Assembly: GCF_002218025.2 (NCBI RefSeq)
Contig: NZ_AP018681.1
Coordinates: 1,116,001 to 1,180,000, forward strand
Length of the DNA: 64,000 nucleotides
Reading direction: 5' to 3'
From: Vibrio casei
Lineage (GTDB): Bacteria; Pseudomonadota; Gammaproteobacteria; Enterobacterales; Vibrionaceae
In this document: piece by piece, positions 15,459-24,057 of the stretch
How positions within the stretch are numbered: position 1 is the stretch's first letter
How the letters are laid out: the number at the start of each line of letters is the position of its first letter
Notes under the pieces: model-generated
The model's database searches: none
Seen by the model: only the letters and a program-made list of their open reading frames with translations
What the model was told of the DNA's origin: nothing
Made by a program: the position numbers and the translations under genes

Positions 15459-16799
15459 ATGTCATTGCCTACACTGTTTTTAGACGTACAAGATGGGCCA
15501 TTACTCACTCAAATTAGCTCTCTCGATGAGCTATCAAAATTTGCAGTAACACAAAGTGACACGAATACGCATTGGATTGATAAGCTACAACAATTGAAGC
15601 CGAATGCTGCCATTGTTGAGATTTCTGAATTTACCAGTGAAGATTTGGACGCACTGTCTAACGCCGATGACATCGACGATATGGATTTGATCCTCATTAG
15701 CTCTGGTAACCCAAATCCACATTTAGATACGCTAATGAATCATGGCGCTATCTTTCATTACCGTACTCCCGTCAACATCTCTATCCTCGAAGACACTCTT
15801 AGCGACTTCGCTCAATACTTTCAGCAAAAGCAAGAAGAAGGGCGCAAGATTTCCACCAGCGACTTAGACCAATTCGGCATGTTAGTTGGCTCATCCAAAC
15901 CAATGCATAAGCTTTACCGAACCATCAGACGTGTTGCAAAAACCGAAGCCAATATTCTTATTGTCGGTGAAAGTGGCGCGGGTAAAGAGTTAGTGGCACA
16001 AACCGTCCACTTCGCCAGTGCGCGTAAAAATGGCCCGTTTGTAGCAATTAACTGTGGCGCAATTAGCCCAGAACTCGTGGATAGCGAACTGTTTGGCCAT
16101 GAAAAAGGTGCATTTACCGGAGCAAACCGAGCACATCTAGGTGTGTTTAAACAAGCAGAAGGGGGGACATTATTTCTTGATGAAATCACCGAAATGCCAA
16201 TCGAACATCAGGTTAAATTATTACGCGTATTAGAGACTGGAGAATACCGACCGGTTGGCAGTAATAGCGTAAACATGGCCAATACTCGAATCATTGCGGC
16301 CACCAACCGGGATCCACAGGTGGCGATTGAAGAGCAATATTTACGTGAAGACTTATATTTTAGGCTAGCCCATTTCCCAATTCAGGTTCCGCCTTTACGC
16401 GAAAGAGACGGTGATATTGTCAGCCTAGCCAAGCATTTTATTGCTCACCGTAATGCCAATGAAACCGCATCAAAAACGATTTTAAATTCTGCAATCAAAA
16501 AAATTGCTGCCCACAATTGGCCTGGTAACGTCAGAGAATTAAAGCATTCAATTGAACGAGCATTCATTCTCGCAGATGATATTATTAAAGAAGAGCACTT
16601 AATTTTTGATACACCACCTCTTGAAACTGGCACCACGATGGAAGAGATGATTCCAGCAGGCGTCCCTCTTGAAGAAATAGAGAAAGCGGCAATCATCAAT
16701 ACACTAGAAGAAAATCTAGGTAATAAGACCGAGACCGCGCAAGACCTTGGTATCAGTGTTAAAACGCTTTATAACAAATTAGATAAATACCACGAGTAA
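15459..16799 (+). CDS. Sigma-54-dependent activator with degenerate receiver-like domain
   Basis: A 446-aa enhancer-binding protein. Residues 1-125 resemble a response-regulator fold, but I see no reliable phospho-acceptor Asp. Residues 140-375 form the AAA+ domain: Walker A GESGAGKE (170-177), GAFTGA loop (217-222) that contacts sigma-54, and Walker B LFLDE (238-242). Residues 395-446 carry a Fis-type HTH ([25 protein letters not shown]). No kinase gene is adjacent. It is divergent from the BON operon, which, like the yqjDEK-type and PA2169-like genes, has a -24/-12 promoter. It is therefore the likely local activator of the island. The signal is unknown. Confidence 0.93.
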   Translation: MSLPTLFLDVQDGPLLTQISSLDELSKFAVTQSDTNTHWIDKLQQLKPNAAIVEISEFTSEDLDALSNADDIDDMDLILISSGNPNPHLDTLMNHGAIFHYRTPVNISILEDTLSDFAQYFQQKQEEGRKISTSDLDQFGMLVGSSKPMHKLYRTIRRVAKTEANILIVGESGAGKELVAQTVHFASARKNGPFVAINCGAISPELVDSELFGHEKGAFTGANRAHLGVFKQAEGGTLFLDEITEMPIEHQVKLLRVLETGEYRPVGSNSVNMANTRIIAATNRDPQVAIEEQYLREDLYFRLAHFPIQVPPLRERDGDIVSLAKHFIAHRNANETASKTILNSAIKKIAAHNWPGNVRELKHSIERAFILADDIIKEEHLIFDTPPLETGTTMEEMIPAGVPLEEIEKAAIINTLEENLGNKTETAQDLGISVKTLYNKLDKYHE

Positions 16800-16944
16800 A
16801 CCGACCTTATGTAATCAGTAAATAGTGAATATTTTATATCACTATTTCCGATAAGAATCCTTCACTCTCTAAGAAGCTGTGGCTCTATGCTTGTGAGGGA
16901 ATCCTCGTTTTACATATACATTTATAAACATTACAAATGTATTC

Positions 16945-17487
16945 TTAATATTCACTTTCCGCTTTCAGCAATCCATAAACCGCATGATCAATAATACGAC
17001 CATTCAAGTTTTCACGATGAGAAATAGTGCCTTCAAGCTTCATCCCCAAACGTTCACACACGCTACGACTAGGTTGATTTTCAACACCCGCGGCAATCTG
17101 AACTTTCTCAAGACCAAAATCCGTAAAGGCGATATCAATAAACTTAGTCACCGAACGAGTAATAATGCCTTTACCTTGATGAACTTCACTTAACCAATAA
17201 CCGATTTCGGCCATTTTTAAACTGTGATTAATGGTATTAAAACTAATATTACCCACTAGGTTATCTTGATAGAGAATACCGCAAGTCATGCTTTTTCCTT
17301 CGGCATAATCAAGCAAAGATTTCCGGATAAACCTCAAAAAGAAATCTTCGGTTTTTGCATAAGGTGGCCAAGCTAACCATCGAGATAAATACGTTTGTTG
17401 GCTTGAAACAATGTCAAGATATTGCTTGGCAAATGATGGCTCAATAAGCGCCAATTTTAATTCACTATCCACTTCTAGTACGAACAT
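16945..17487 (-). CDS. RimJ/RimL-type GNAT N-acetyltransferase
   Basis: A 180-aa acetyl-CoA-dependent acyltransferase of the RimL group. The N-terminal part has QQTYLSRWLAWPPYAKT. The acetyl-CoA loop region reads IGYWLSEVHQGKGIITRSVTKFIDIAF (Q/R-x-x-G-x-G/A) and is followed by GVENQPSRSVCERLGMKLEGT. Relatives acetylate ribosomal protein N-termini or small molecules; the substrate here is unknown. A very strong GGGGGG ribosome site precedes the ATG. No operon partner; msrA starts 66 bp upstream on the same strand. Confidence 0.88.
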   Translation of the reverse strand: MFVLEVDSELKLALIEPSFAKQYLDIVSSQQTYLSRWLAWPPYAKTEDFFLRFIRKSLLDYAEGKSMTCGILYQDNLVGNISFNTINHSLKMAEIGYWLSEVHQGKGIITRSVTKFIDIAFTDFGLEKVQIAAGVENQPSRSVCERLGMKLEGTISHRENLNGRIIDHAVYGLLKAESEY

Positions 17488-17553
17488 AAATCCCCCCTTA
17501 AAACTAACGCGGATTGATTATAGAGTGACTATCATAAGGTCATTCATGCTTCA

Positions 17554-18027
17554 TCATGAACGGTATTTATGCAACAGTTCGATTGGAATATGGCAATAAT
17601 CACCCGGGTTTAACGTTAGTCGGTCTTGGTGCTCATCATCACTTTTCACATAGTTTGTCAGTGGCTTAATTTCAACAACGATCTGATGCGCATCACGTCT
17701 GGATTTAATATAACCTCTAACCGCCGCTAAGTGTTTGGCATCGCGGCTATACACACCAGTGCGATATTTTTCCCCTACATCGTCTCCTTGACGATTCACA
17801 CTGTATGGGTCAATGATTTCAAAAAAATAATCCATTAACTCTTTAAGCGACACTTCTTGTGGATCAAACTGGGTTCGTACACATTCAGCATAACCATCAT
17901 AATCCGTTTCAGTGGTATCCGATGAGCCATTTGCTCTTCCCGCTTCCGTCACAACAACACCAGGCAAATGGCGCATAAATTCTTGTACGCCCCACAAACA
18001 ACCACCAGCAAAAAAAATCTCTTCCAT
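17554..18027 (-). CDS. msrA: Peptide methionine (S)-S-oxide reductase
   Basis: Repairs oxidised methionine. At 157 aa it is the short MsrA form. The catalytic motif is FFAGGCLWGVQEF, with the active Cys at residue 10; most members have GCFWG. Other marks are SDTTETDYDGYAECVRTQFDP, DYFFEIIDPYSVNRQGDDVGEKYRTGVY and a late Cys in GDYCHIP that may resolve the disulfide. No msrB is nearby. The spacing from the possible GAGG to the ATG is long, so translation may be weak. Confidence 0.93.
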   Translation of the reverse strand: MEEIFFAGGCLWGVQEFMRHLPGVVVTEAGRANGSSDTTETDYDGYAECVRTQFDPQEVSLKELMDYFFEIIDPYSVNRQGDDVGEKYRTGVYSRDAKHLAAVRGYIKSRRDAHQIVVEIKPLTNYVKSDDEHQDRLTLNPGDYCHIPIELLHKYRS

Positions 18028-18200
18028 CGTTACACTTTACCTCAAGGATTGATACTGAGCGGACTCTATCAAGATTTATAAGATAAATGAACTCTGAACT
18101 CGAAAGTATTCACCACATTAATAGGATGTTATGTAATGGGAACTTATCGCGCAGTCGCGACCATAATATATCACCTCATCCTACTGAGATAATATGCGTT

Positions 18201-18668
18201 CTACCTTACACTCTGACCTTCTACTTCATGCTTGCTGCTTGAGTAGATAAAGTACAACGCAATACCTAAACAAATCACCGCGCCAATTCGGCTGTTGGAA
18301 AAGTGTAGCGCTTCATTACCAAACCAACCAAAATTATCAATTAACATACTCATCAGTAGTTGACCAAAAATAACAGCTACCGTCGCCACTGCTGTCCCAA
18401 TTCGTTGCACAGCAAAGACCATGATCACAATATAGGGCACGCCGCACATGGCACCTAGTAATTGCCATTTAGGCACATCCAACAAAGTCATGCTTTGTTT
18501 CGGTTCAAAGTAAAAAATTAATAACCCTGTTACCAAAGCACCAAGAGAAAATGTTAAAAATGCGCAACGAAAAACCCCAACTTTACTACCAAGTTGACCA
18601 TTAATTGCCGCTTGTATACTCAGTGTTGCGCCACCTACAACGGCTAACATTATCATTATAACTATCAT
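18201..18668 (-). CDS. DMT-type transporter, half-size DUF606/YdcZ family (second of pair)
   Basis: A membrane protein of about 155 aa with five predicted helices and the DUF606 signature SIQAAINGQLG near the start, then LLGAMCGVPYIVIMV and FGQLLMSMLIDNFGWFGNE. Half-size DMT proteins normally work as pairs, and the gene before it on the same strand is the partner, so the two probably form a heterodimeric exporter. I use the ATG at 18668 (AGGTG just upstream); a GTG at 18677 adds three residues and abuts the partner's stop. The substrate is unknown. Confidence 0.8.
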   Translation of the reverse strand: MIVIMIMLAVVGGATLSIQAAINGQLGSKVGVFRCAFLTFSLGALVTGLLIFYFEPKQSMTLLDVPKWQLLGAMCGVPYIVIMVFAVQRIGTAVATVAVIFGQLLMSMLIDNFGWFGNEALHFSNSRIGAVICLGIALYFIYSSSKHEVEGQSVR

Positions 18669-18677
18669 CAATTTCAC

Positions 18678-19112
18678 CTAACCTTGTGCCATAAGAACGA
18701 GTGCAGCAATTATAAAAGCCAACGCAATAAATCGTTGACGATCAATCGGACGCGGCTGAGTCGAAAAAAGCCCATAATGATCAATAATGAGACTTTTCGC
18801 CACCTGCCCCATAAGAATGCCGATCATGGTCATGGCTATCCCTATGATAGGTACCGTTATTGTCAGTATGACGACATACACAGGACCAAGGATCCCTCCC
18901 AAAAGTGTCCAAGAAGGTTGAACAAAAAATGATGGACAATTACGAGGACTAAAAAATAACATCAAGATAAATGTTAACGCGGCACCTACCCCAAAAATAC
19001 TTAATGTGGCCCATAATTCGCCAACTTCTGAGCCTAAGGGGCCAAGTAAACCAGCTTCAACTGAGAGTCCCATTCCCCCCATAATGACAAACAAAATTAA
19101 AATCAATTGCAT
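18678..19112 (-). CDS. DMT-type transporter, half-size DUF606/YdcZ family (first of pair)
   Basis: A 144-aa membrane protein with five predicted helices. It begins MQLILILFVIMGGMGLSVEA and carries LLGPLGSEVGEL, TLLGGILGPVYVVI and MGQVAKSLIIDHYGLF, the paralogous counterparts of motifs in its downstream partner. The start is the ATG at 19112 with GGAG upstream; the longer open frame to 19205 adds an unlikely polar leader. It is divergent from a LysR gene starting at 19208, which is probably its regulator. Confidence 0.82.
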   Translation of the reverse strand: MQLILILFVIMGGMGLSVEAGLLGPLGSEVGELWATLSIFGVGAALTFILMLFFSPRNCPSFFVQPSWTLLGGILGPVYVVILTITVPIIGIAMTMIGILMGQVAKSLIIDHYGLFSTQPRPIDRQRFIALAFIIAALVLMAQG

Positions 19113-19207
19113 AAATGAACTCCTATCAATAAACCGAGCATCATAGCCTAGTGATTGCATACAAAAAATGGGATAATTAGTGAAACACCTTTGCAGGAAT
19201 AGCACAA

Positions 19208-20155
19208 ATGAACGACGTCAACGCTATCAATGTACGAGCTTTAAAATTTTTTATTCAAGTGTATGAAAGCAAGAGTTTCTCGGTGGTAGCTCGTCGCGAA
19301 GGGGTCTCCCCATCCATGGTATCGAGAGTGATCCTTCAATTGGAAGAGGCACTTGGTCAGCCTCTTTTTTATCGAAATACTAGAGCCATAATACCCACCG
19401 AGGCAGGCAGAATTTTTAATGATTATGCTCGTACAATGACAGACCAGCTCAATAAAGTCCGTAATGAATTACAAGATAGGACAACCGAGCCAAGAGGATT
19501 AATAAGGGTTAATGCCCCGGTTTTCTTTGGCCAAAAGCATATCGCTCCCTGGCTTGGAGGATTTTTAAATCGATACCCCAAAGTACAAGTTGAATTAACT
19601 CAAACGGATGATTTCATTAACCCGCATATTGACGCTGCTGATGTGATTTTTAGAATTGGCTCACTGGCGGATTCATCATTTCATGCTCGTATTCTGGGAA
19701 GCCAGTCTTATCACTTAGCGGCCTCCCCGACTTATTTAGCCAAACATGGTGTACCTAATATGCCCGTAGATCTGATTCATCACCACTGTCTGACTTACAG
19801 CGGCTACTCCGGCCAAAATCGTTGGCTATTTTTAGATCCTAATCACACCGAAGAATCGATATGGAGGCAACAAAATATTTCACCGACTTTGGTGTCTAAT
19901 AATGCAGAAAGTTTACTGATCGCTGCATTAAATGATGCTGGAATTGTACTATTTCCAGATTGGCTCATCGGCGATCACTTACAAAGTGGTCATTTAATAT
20001 CACTACTTAATCATTACCAGCCAACAATAAAAACAAGTTCACAAAATATCACCGCTATTTACCCTAATACACGTAGACCACCATTAAATGTTCGAGTATT
20101 TATCGACTATTTTATTGAAATTTATGGCTCACCACCGTATTGGAAATTGTCGTAA
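19208..20155 (+). CDS. LysR-family transcriptional regulator
   Basis: A 315-aa regulator. The N-terminal winged HTH (ALKFFIQVYESKSFSVVARREGVSPSMVSRVILQLEEALGQPLFYRNTRAIIPTEAG) is followed by a periplasmic-binding-like effector domain (GLIRVNAPVFFGQKHIAPWLGGFLNRYPKVQVEL). It belongs to the CrgA/AaeR-like branch. It is transcribed away from the half-size DMT pair, with 95 bp between the starts, so control of that exporter is the simplest reading. The effector is unknown. Confidence 0.9.
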   Translation: MNDVNAINVRALKFFIQVYESKSFSVVARREGVSPSMVSRVILQLEEALGQPLFYRNTRAIIPTEAGRIFNDYARTMTDQLNKVRNELQDRTTEPRGLIRVNAPVFFGQKHIAPWLGGFLNRYPKVQVELTQTDDFINPHIDAADVIFRIGSLADSSFHARILGSQSYHLAASPTYLAKHGVPNMPVDLIHHHCLTYSGYSGQNRWLFLDPNHTEESIWRQQNISPTLVSNNAESLLIAALNDAGIVLFPDWLIGDHLQSGHLISLLNHYQPTIKTSSQNITAIYPNTRRPPLNVRVFIDYFIEIYGSPPYWKLS

Positions 20156-20234
20156 GGGTAAACAAGGGTACCTTTTTAGAAATCAAAGATAATAAAAAAC
20201 GGTGTTTGTCAAACTAGTTGTCGCGATCACTACG

Positions 20235-21284
20235 TTATGCACTCTCAGCCTTGACACTATTTTGTTCAGGGTTTAAGTACACTTCTTTTGGTAAATCCCA
20301 ATTACGGATATTACCGCTCCAGCGCTCAGGGTGAGCATCTTTAGCACCTTGATAAACTTCTTTTCTATTAGCCAATATGTCACCCGCTAATCCTGAATGC
20401 CTTTGATGTGGGCTGACGTATTTGATGCCACTATGTTTGTGGTTAAAATTATACCAGTGGCTAAATTTCAACACCCAACTACGCGCCTCATCAATTGTTG
20501 AAAACCCTTTATACGGATAGTCAGGGCGATATTTACACGTTTTAAATATCGACTCAGCATAAGCATTATCATTGCTCACCCTAGGACGATTAAAAGACGA
20601 CACGACACCTAAACTATAAAGTGTTTCAAGCATTGATGAGCCTTTCATTGGGCTTCCATTATCCGAATGCAGTACCAGAGGATTATCTTTAACTCCTTCT
20701 TTTAAATGAGCTTTCTTAATTAATATTGATGCATTTTCTGCTGATTCGTCATCATGAATTTCCCATCCAACAATCTTTCGACTAAATATATCGAGTATCA
20801 AATATAAATAAAAATGCAGCCCTTTAGCGGGGCCTGGTAACCAAGTAATATCCCAACACCACACTTGGTTTGGCCCTGTAGCACAGTGTGTCGTCGGTAC
20901 TTTTCTCTCTTTTATCTGACTACGTCCGCGAGCGTTTTGCTGTTTTTCTTCATGAAGAACACGATAATATGTTGATTCAGAAGCAAGATAAATACCCTCA
21001 TCTGCTAATGTAGGGACGATTTGGCTTGGTGGTAAGCTCTTAAAATCATCGCTATTAACGATGGCTAATATGTTATCTCTCTCTGCTTTTGATAGCTTAT
21101 TTTTTGGCTCAGGGCGCTGAGATATTGGTCTACCATCTGTTTTTATGTTCCCGTCAACAGTCCAACGTTGATACGTCCGGACACTGATCCCAAGTTCACG
21201 GCAAGCTTTAAACTTTGGCGCACCAGAACTCACAGCTTCATTAACTAGTTTAACTGCTTGAATGCGAGCTGAGTCGAGGATCAT
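20235..21284 (-). CDS. IS3-family transposase OrfB (DDE integrase core)
   Basis: A 349-aa catalytic subunit. An N-terminal helix-turn-helix (ACRELGISVRTYQRWTVDG) precedes the rve core: VWCWDITWLPG (first Asp), LVLHSDNGSPMKG (second Asp) and NDNAYAESIFKTCKYRPDYP (Glu), completing the DDE triad. Its ATG overlaps the OrfA stop as ATGA, which indicates translational coupling. An A7G run (complement of 21316-21323) in orfA could also support frameshifting. The frame is intact and the element may still be active. Confidence 0.9.
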   Translation of the reverse strand: MILDSARIQAVKLVNEAVSSGAPKFKACRELGISVRTYQRWTVDGNIKTDGRPISQRPEPKNKLSKAERDNILAIVNSDDFKSLPPSQIVPTLADEGIYLASESTYYRVLHEEKQQNARGRSQIKERKVPTTHCATGPNQVWCWDITWLPGPAKGLHFYLYLILDIFSRKIVGWEIHDDESAENASILIKKAHLKEGVKDNPLVLHSDNGSPMKGSSMLETLYSLGVVSSFNRPRVSNDNAYAESIFKTCKYRPDYPYKGFSTIDEARSWVLKFSHWYNFNHKHSGIKYVSPHQRHSGLAGDILANRKEVYQGAKDAHPERWSGNIRNWDLPKEVYLNPEQNSVKAESA

Positions 21285-21778
21285 TCGTCCTCGGCTTCCC
21301 CCCAGATCGCATTTGCTTTTTTTCTTAACACCAATAGTGCTGCGGTTTCAGCGAGTGCCTTATCTTTTCGACGTAGCTCCTTTTCTAATTGATTGATCTG
21401 TTTTTTATCTTTCTTTGTTTCGGTGGAGAAGGCTTTTTCTTGCTCTTTAACGTTAGCGTTTGCATCTATACACGCATTTCGCCAAGCCGATACTTGTTCC
21501 ACATAAAGACCTTTGCCTCGGCAATATTCCGCTAACTCAGCTTGATTTAAAGAGGCTGTTTCCAACACGACTGAGAATTTATTTGCTGATGACCACTGCT
21601 CAGCATTCTTTCCATCACCTGGCACTAAATGCCCCTTATCAATTGCTTGTTTTCGCCAATTATACAAGGTTGATTCACCAATCCCCATCTCGATTGATAA
21701 TTGGGCTATTGCTATATTATTTGGAGGCATCATCTTCTGAAGAGCCGACTCTTTGCTTTGCGCTGAATAATGTTTCAT
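21281..21778 (-). CDS. IS3-family transposase OrfA (HTH protein)
   Basis: A 165-aa DNA-binding protein with a Tnp_1-like HTH (NIAIAQLSIEMGIGESTLYNWRKQA), a second HTH-like block (LNQAELAEYCRGKGLYVEQVSAWRNACIDA), and a leucine/charged coiled coil (KKDKKQINQLEKELRRKDKALAETAALLVL). It binds the inverted repeats in this family. At 165 aa it is longer than the usual ~100 aa OrfA because of the duplicated HTH. It overlaps orfB by 4 bp. Confidence 0.88.
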   Translation of the reverse strand: MKHYSAQSKESALQKMMPPNNIAIAQLSIEMGIGESTLYNWRKQAIDKGHLVPGDGKNAEQWSSANKFSVVLETASLNQAELAEYCRGKGLYVEQVSAWRNACIDANANVKEQEKAFSTETKKDKKQINQLEKELRRKDKALAETAALLVLRKKANAIWGEAEDE

Positions 21779-21906
21779 TGTTACTCCACGCCCTCTGTTT
21801 AATGGTTGAATATTAAGCGCGACAACTAGTCTGACAGAGAGGGAAAACGAGAATACCCAATCGATATACTCGTTTTATTTTCTTCAATGACTCTCAGATC
21901 GTATTG

Positions 21907-22710
21907 TTAAAAAGCGGGCTCAATCGTGCCTTTAAACGTAGTATCAATAAAAGCTTGAATCGGCTTTGAATGGTAGATTTCAACAAACTTCTTATAGGTT
22001 GCATTGTCTTTATCTGCTTCTCGTGCAGCAATAACCATAACGGCCAGTTCAGCATCTTTGGCTTCAAAATACAGGCCCTGTTTCTTCGGATCTAAGCCTG
22101 ATGACATGACGTAGTTCATCGTGATGACAGAAGCGGCTGCATCACTTAATGTACGTGGTAACTGCGCGGCATCCATTTCGATAAATTTGAATTTTTTCGG
22201 GTTTTCAACCACATCATAAATCGTCGCTTTATCGCCTAGCCCAGGTTTGAGTTTTATAAAGCCTGCATCTTCAAGTAATAGCAATCCACGACCACTGTTT
22301 GTCGGATCATTGGGAATAGTGATGGTAGCGCCTTCAGGTAAATCAGCGAGAGAGAGATATTTGTCAGAGTAAATGCCCATGCGCATTAAAATAGAACGGC
22401 CAATGGACACCAGTTGCTTTTCATTGTTGTTATTATAATTATTTAAGAAAGGTTGATGCTGGTAGCTATTAAGATCAATCGTACCATCGGCCAAAGCCGC
22501 ATTAGGTGTGATGTAATCGGAAAACGTTACAACTTCAACGTTTAAACCTTGTTTTGCAGCTTCTTCTGCGACAGCTTCTACTACTTGAGCATGAGGCCCC
22601 GCAGTTGCACCCACTTTAATCGTATTATTATCTTTTTCACCACAGGCCGTTAAGCCAACTAATAACGGTAAAGCACACAATAGTGTAATGATTGTTTGAT
22701 TGAATTTCAT
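21907..22710 (-). CDS. MetQ/NlpA-family substrate-binding lipoprotein, orphan
   Basis: A 267-aa lipoprotein with lipobox LVGLTAC (Cys 23). The NlpA/MetQ fold follows: IKVGATAGPHAQVVEAV, VEVVTFSDYITPNAALADGTIDLNSYQHQPFLNNY, and ITIPNDPTNSGRGLLLLEDAGFIKLKPG. Relatives bind D/L-methionine for the MetNI ABC importer. No metN or metI lies beside it, so it must share a distant transporter or bind something else. I start it at the ATG 22710 with GGGA upstream, not the frame's earlier start at 22743. Its neighbour on the 3' side is an IS element, which may have separated it from former partners. Confidence 0.88.
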   Translation of the reverse strand: MKFNQTIITLLCALPLLVGLTACGEKDNNTIKVGATAGPHAQVVEAVAEEAAKQGLNVEVVTFSDYITPNAALADGTIDLNSYQHQPFLNNYNNNNEKQLVSIGRSILMRMGIYSDKYLSLADLPEGATITIPNDPTNSGRGLLLLEDAGFIKLKPGLGDKATIYDVVENPKKFKFIEMDAAQLPRTLSDAAASVITMNYVMSSGLDPKKQGLYFEAKDAELAVMVIAAREADKDNATYKKFVEIYHSKPIQAFIDTTFKGTIEPAF

Positions 22711-22796
22711 AATATCCCTTTCATAAAATAGCCGTATAGACATCTATAAATAGGATACATTGAACCTCTAAATATTCATAATAGTTTTATAACTAA

Positions 22797-23321
22797 TTAA
22801 CGCGTCATTTTTCGATGCCATCTAAATCTAGGTTGAAACATCAAACCTAAAAAGAAAAATACAAATTCAAATACAGCCAACACCAACAAACCAAACCCAA
22901 TCCCTATACTAATCGCTTCACCATTTAAAATCACTTTATACTCATAATGGTTCCAAACATCATCGCGAATTTCAGTAATAGGACTAACGAACACCTGAAA
23001 ATAAGGGCTATATATTGATTGATGAAAAGTCATTTGTGCCTGAGTGAGTCGTTGATTCCTGGCAACTAGAGCTCTGATGCTTTGTCCACCTGCCACAATT
23101 ACCGGATCTTGATTACGAGCGTAGTGCTTGAGTAGCAGGTCAATGTTGCCATTAAAGAATTGATCAGCATCTTGTTGAAATTGTGATAAACCTTTTAACG
23201 ATTCCGCTACTCGAGCATCAAGATTTTGACCATATTGGCTAACAAATCCCGGAATTTGCACTCCCATTAACACGCCTAATATCAACACAGCAAGCTTGAG
23301 ATAATCCATGATCTTTTTCAT
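22797..23321 (-). CDS. DUF2937 family membrane protein
   Basis: A 174-aa protein with an N-terminal membrane helix (LKLAVLILGVLMGVQIPGFV) and a C-terminal one (ISIGIGFGLLVLAVFEFVFFFLGLMF). Between them lies a roughly 115-residue, probably periplasmic helical domain with a Gln-rich section (LSQFQQDADQFFNGNIDLLLKHYARNQDPVI). This is the DUF2937 layout seen in Vibrio. The function is unknown. GAGG lies before the ATG. It is on the same strand as a GNAT gene 31 bp upstream and may be cotranscribed. Confidence 0.75.
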   Translation of the reverse strand: MKKIMDYLKLAVLILGVLMGVQIPGFVSQYGQNLDARVAESLKGLSQFQQDADQFFNGNIDLLLKHYARNQDPVIVAGGQSIRALVARNQRLTQAQMTFHQSIYSPYFQVFVSPITEIRDDVWNHYEYKVILNGEAISIGIGFGLLVLAVFEFVFFFLGLMFQPRFRWHRKMTR

Positions 23322-23351
23322 TAATAGTTCCTCTCCCTGATGGCTAAATCA

Positions 23352-23837
23352 TTACCAACTCAATGTCATTATATATTGCGGCCCCACAGGCCCACCGTGG
23401 TAAAGATTGCCTGTATCTTGAAATCCTGCTTTTAAATAACATTGATACGCGGCCACATTGCGGCAATTAACAGTAAGGTAAGCGGCAGTTTTTTCTGAGT
23501 ATGCACGTTTCAAATAATCGGGTAATGCCTGTAATGCTTGAGTGGCAATTCCTCTACCTTGAAAGGTTTCGTCAATTAATAAAGCGCGTATACCAAGCGC
23601 AGCAGAATGTGAGTCTATTTCGACGTCGAATGCTTGATTAGACAGATAGTTCATATCCAATAGAAAGAAACCAACGACCACGCCATCATCGAGAATTAAA
23701 TGCGGATGTTCGTGATCATCAAGCTGTTCGATAACGCTCAAAACATCGCTGATGGTAAATTGAACCTGCTCTGGTTGCACTTTAAGAGGAGCGACTTGAG
23801 CTGATTTTTTTGGTGTGTATTGTTCAATGGTAACCAT
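23352..23837 (-). CDS. GNAT-family N-acetyltransferase
   Basis: A 161-aa acetyltransferase. The acetyl-CoA site motif is LLIDETFQGRGIATQALQALPDYLK near 88-112, followed by AYLTVNCRNVAAYQCYLKAGFQDTGNLYHGGPVGPQYIMTLSW, the typical end of small diamine or aminoglycoside-like GNATs. The substrate is not predictable. GGAG stands before the ATG. Confidence 0.87.
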   Translation of the reverse strand: MVTIEQYTPKKSAQVAPLKVQPEQVQFTISDVLSVIEQLDDHEHPHLILDDGVVVGFFLLDMNYLSNQAFDVEIDSHSAALGIRALLIDETFQGRGIATQALQALPDYLKRAYSEKTAAYLTVNCRNVAAYQCYLKAGFQDTGNLYHGGPVGPQYIMTLSW

Positions 23838-24057
23838 GTTTCACTCCTATCTCACCAAGGCATTTGTAATCAACGTTTAACGAGAATACATCACGGGAAG
23901 GAAAAGCATAATGCTTTAAGGTAAGTTTGCGGTTAAATGATGAAAGTGGAAATGACATCATGATGAAAATATTGATGATTAACCTCAATCTACCCACAAA
24001 GTTCAATGTTGCCTTGCTGGTTCGAGGCGTATCATAACCTTAATAAATGGAGGGGTT

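Larger units (their letters stand above)
20207..21836 (-). mobile_element. IS3-family insertion sequence, 1630 bp, complete
   Basis: Bounded by 19-bp inverted repeats TGTCAAACTAGTTGTCGCG (20207-20225) and the complement of TGTCAGACTAGTTGTCGCG (21818-21836), one mismatch. It carries two transposase frames on the minus strand. The ends begin TG as usual for IS3. I could not find a 3-5 bp target duplication, so one flank may have been rearranged. It lies between two intact genes and breaks no recognisable ORF. Confidence 0.85.

Noticed and set aside
20156..20234. Disrupted gene at the left flank of the first IS element
   Set aside because: The LysR gene ends before the IS with its own stop, and no fragment reappears on the other side.
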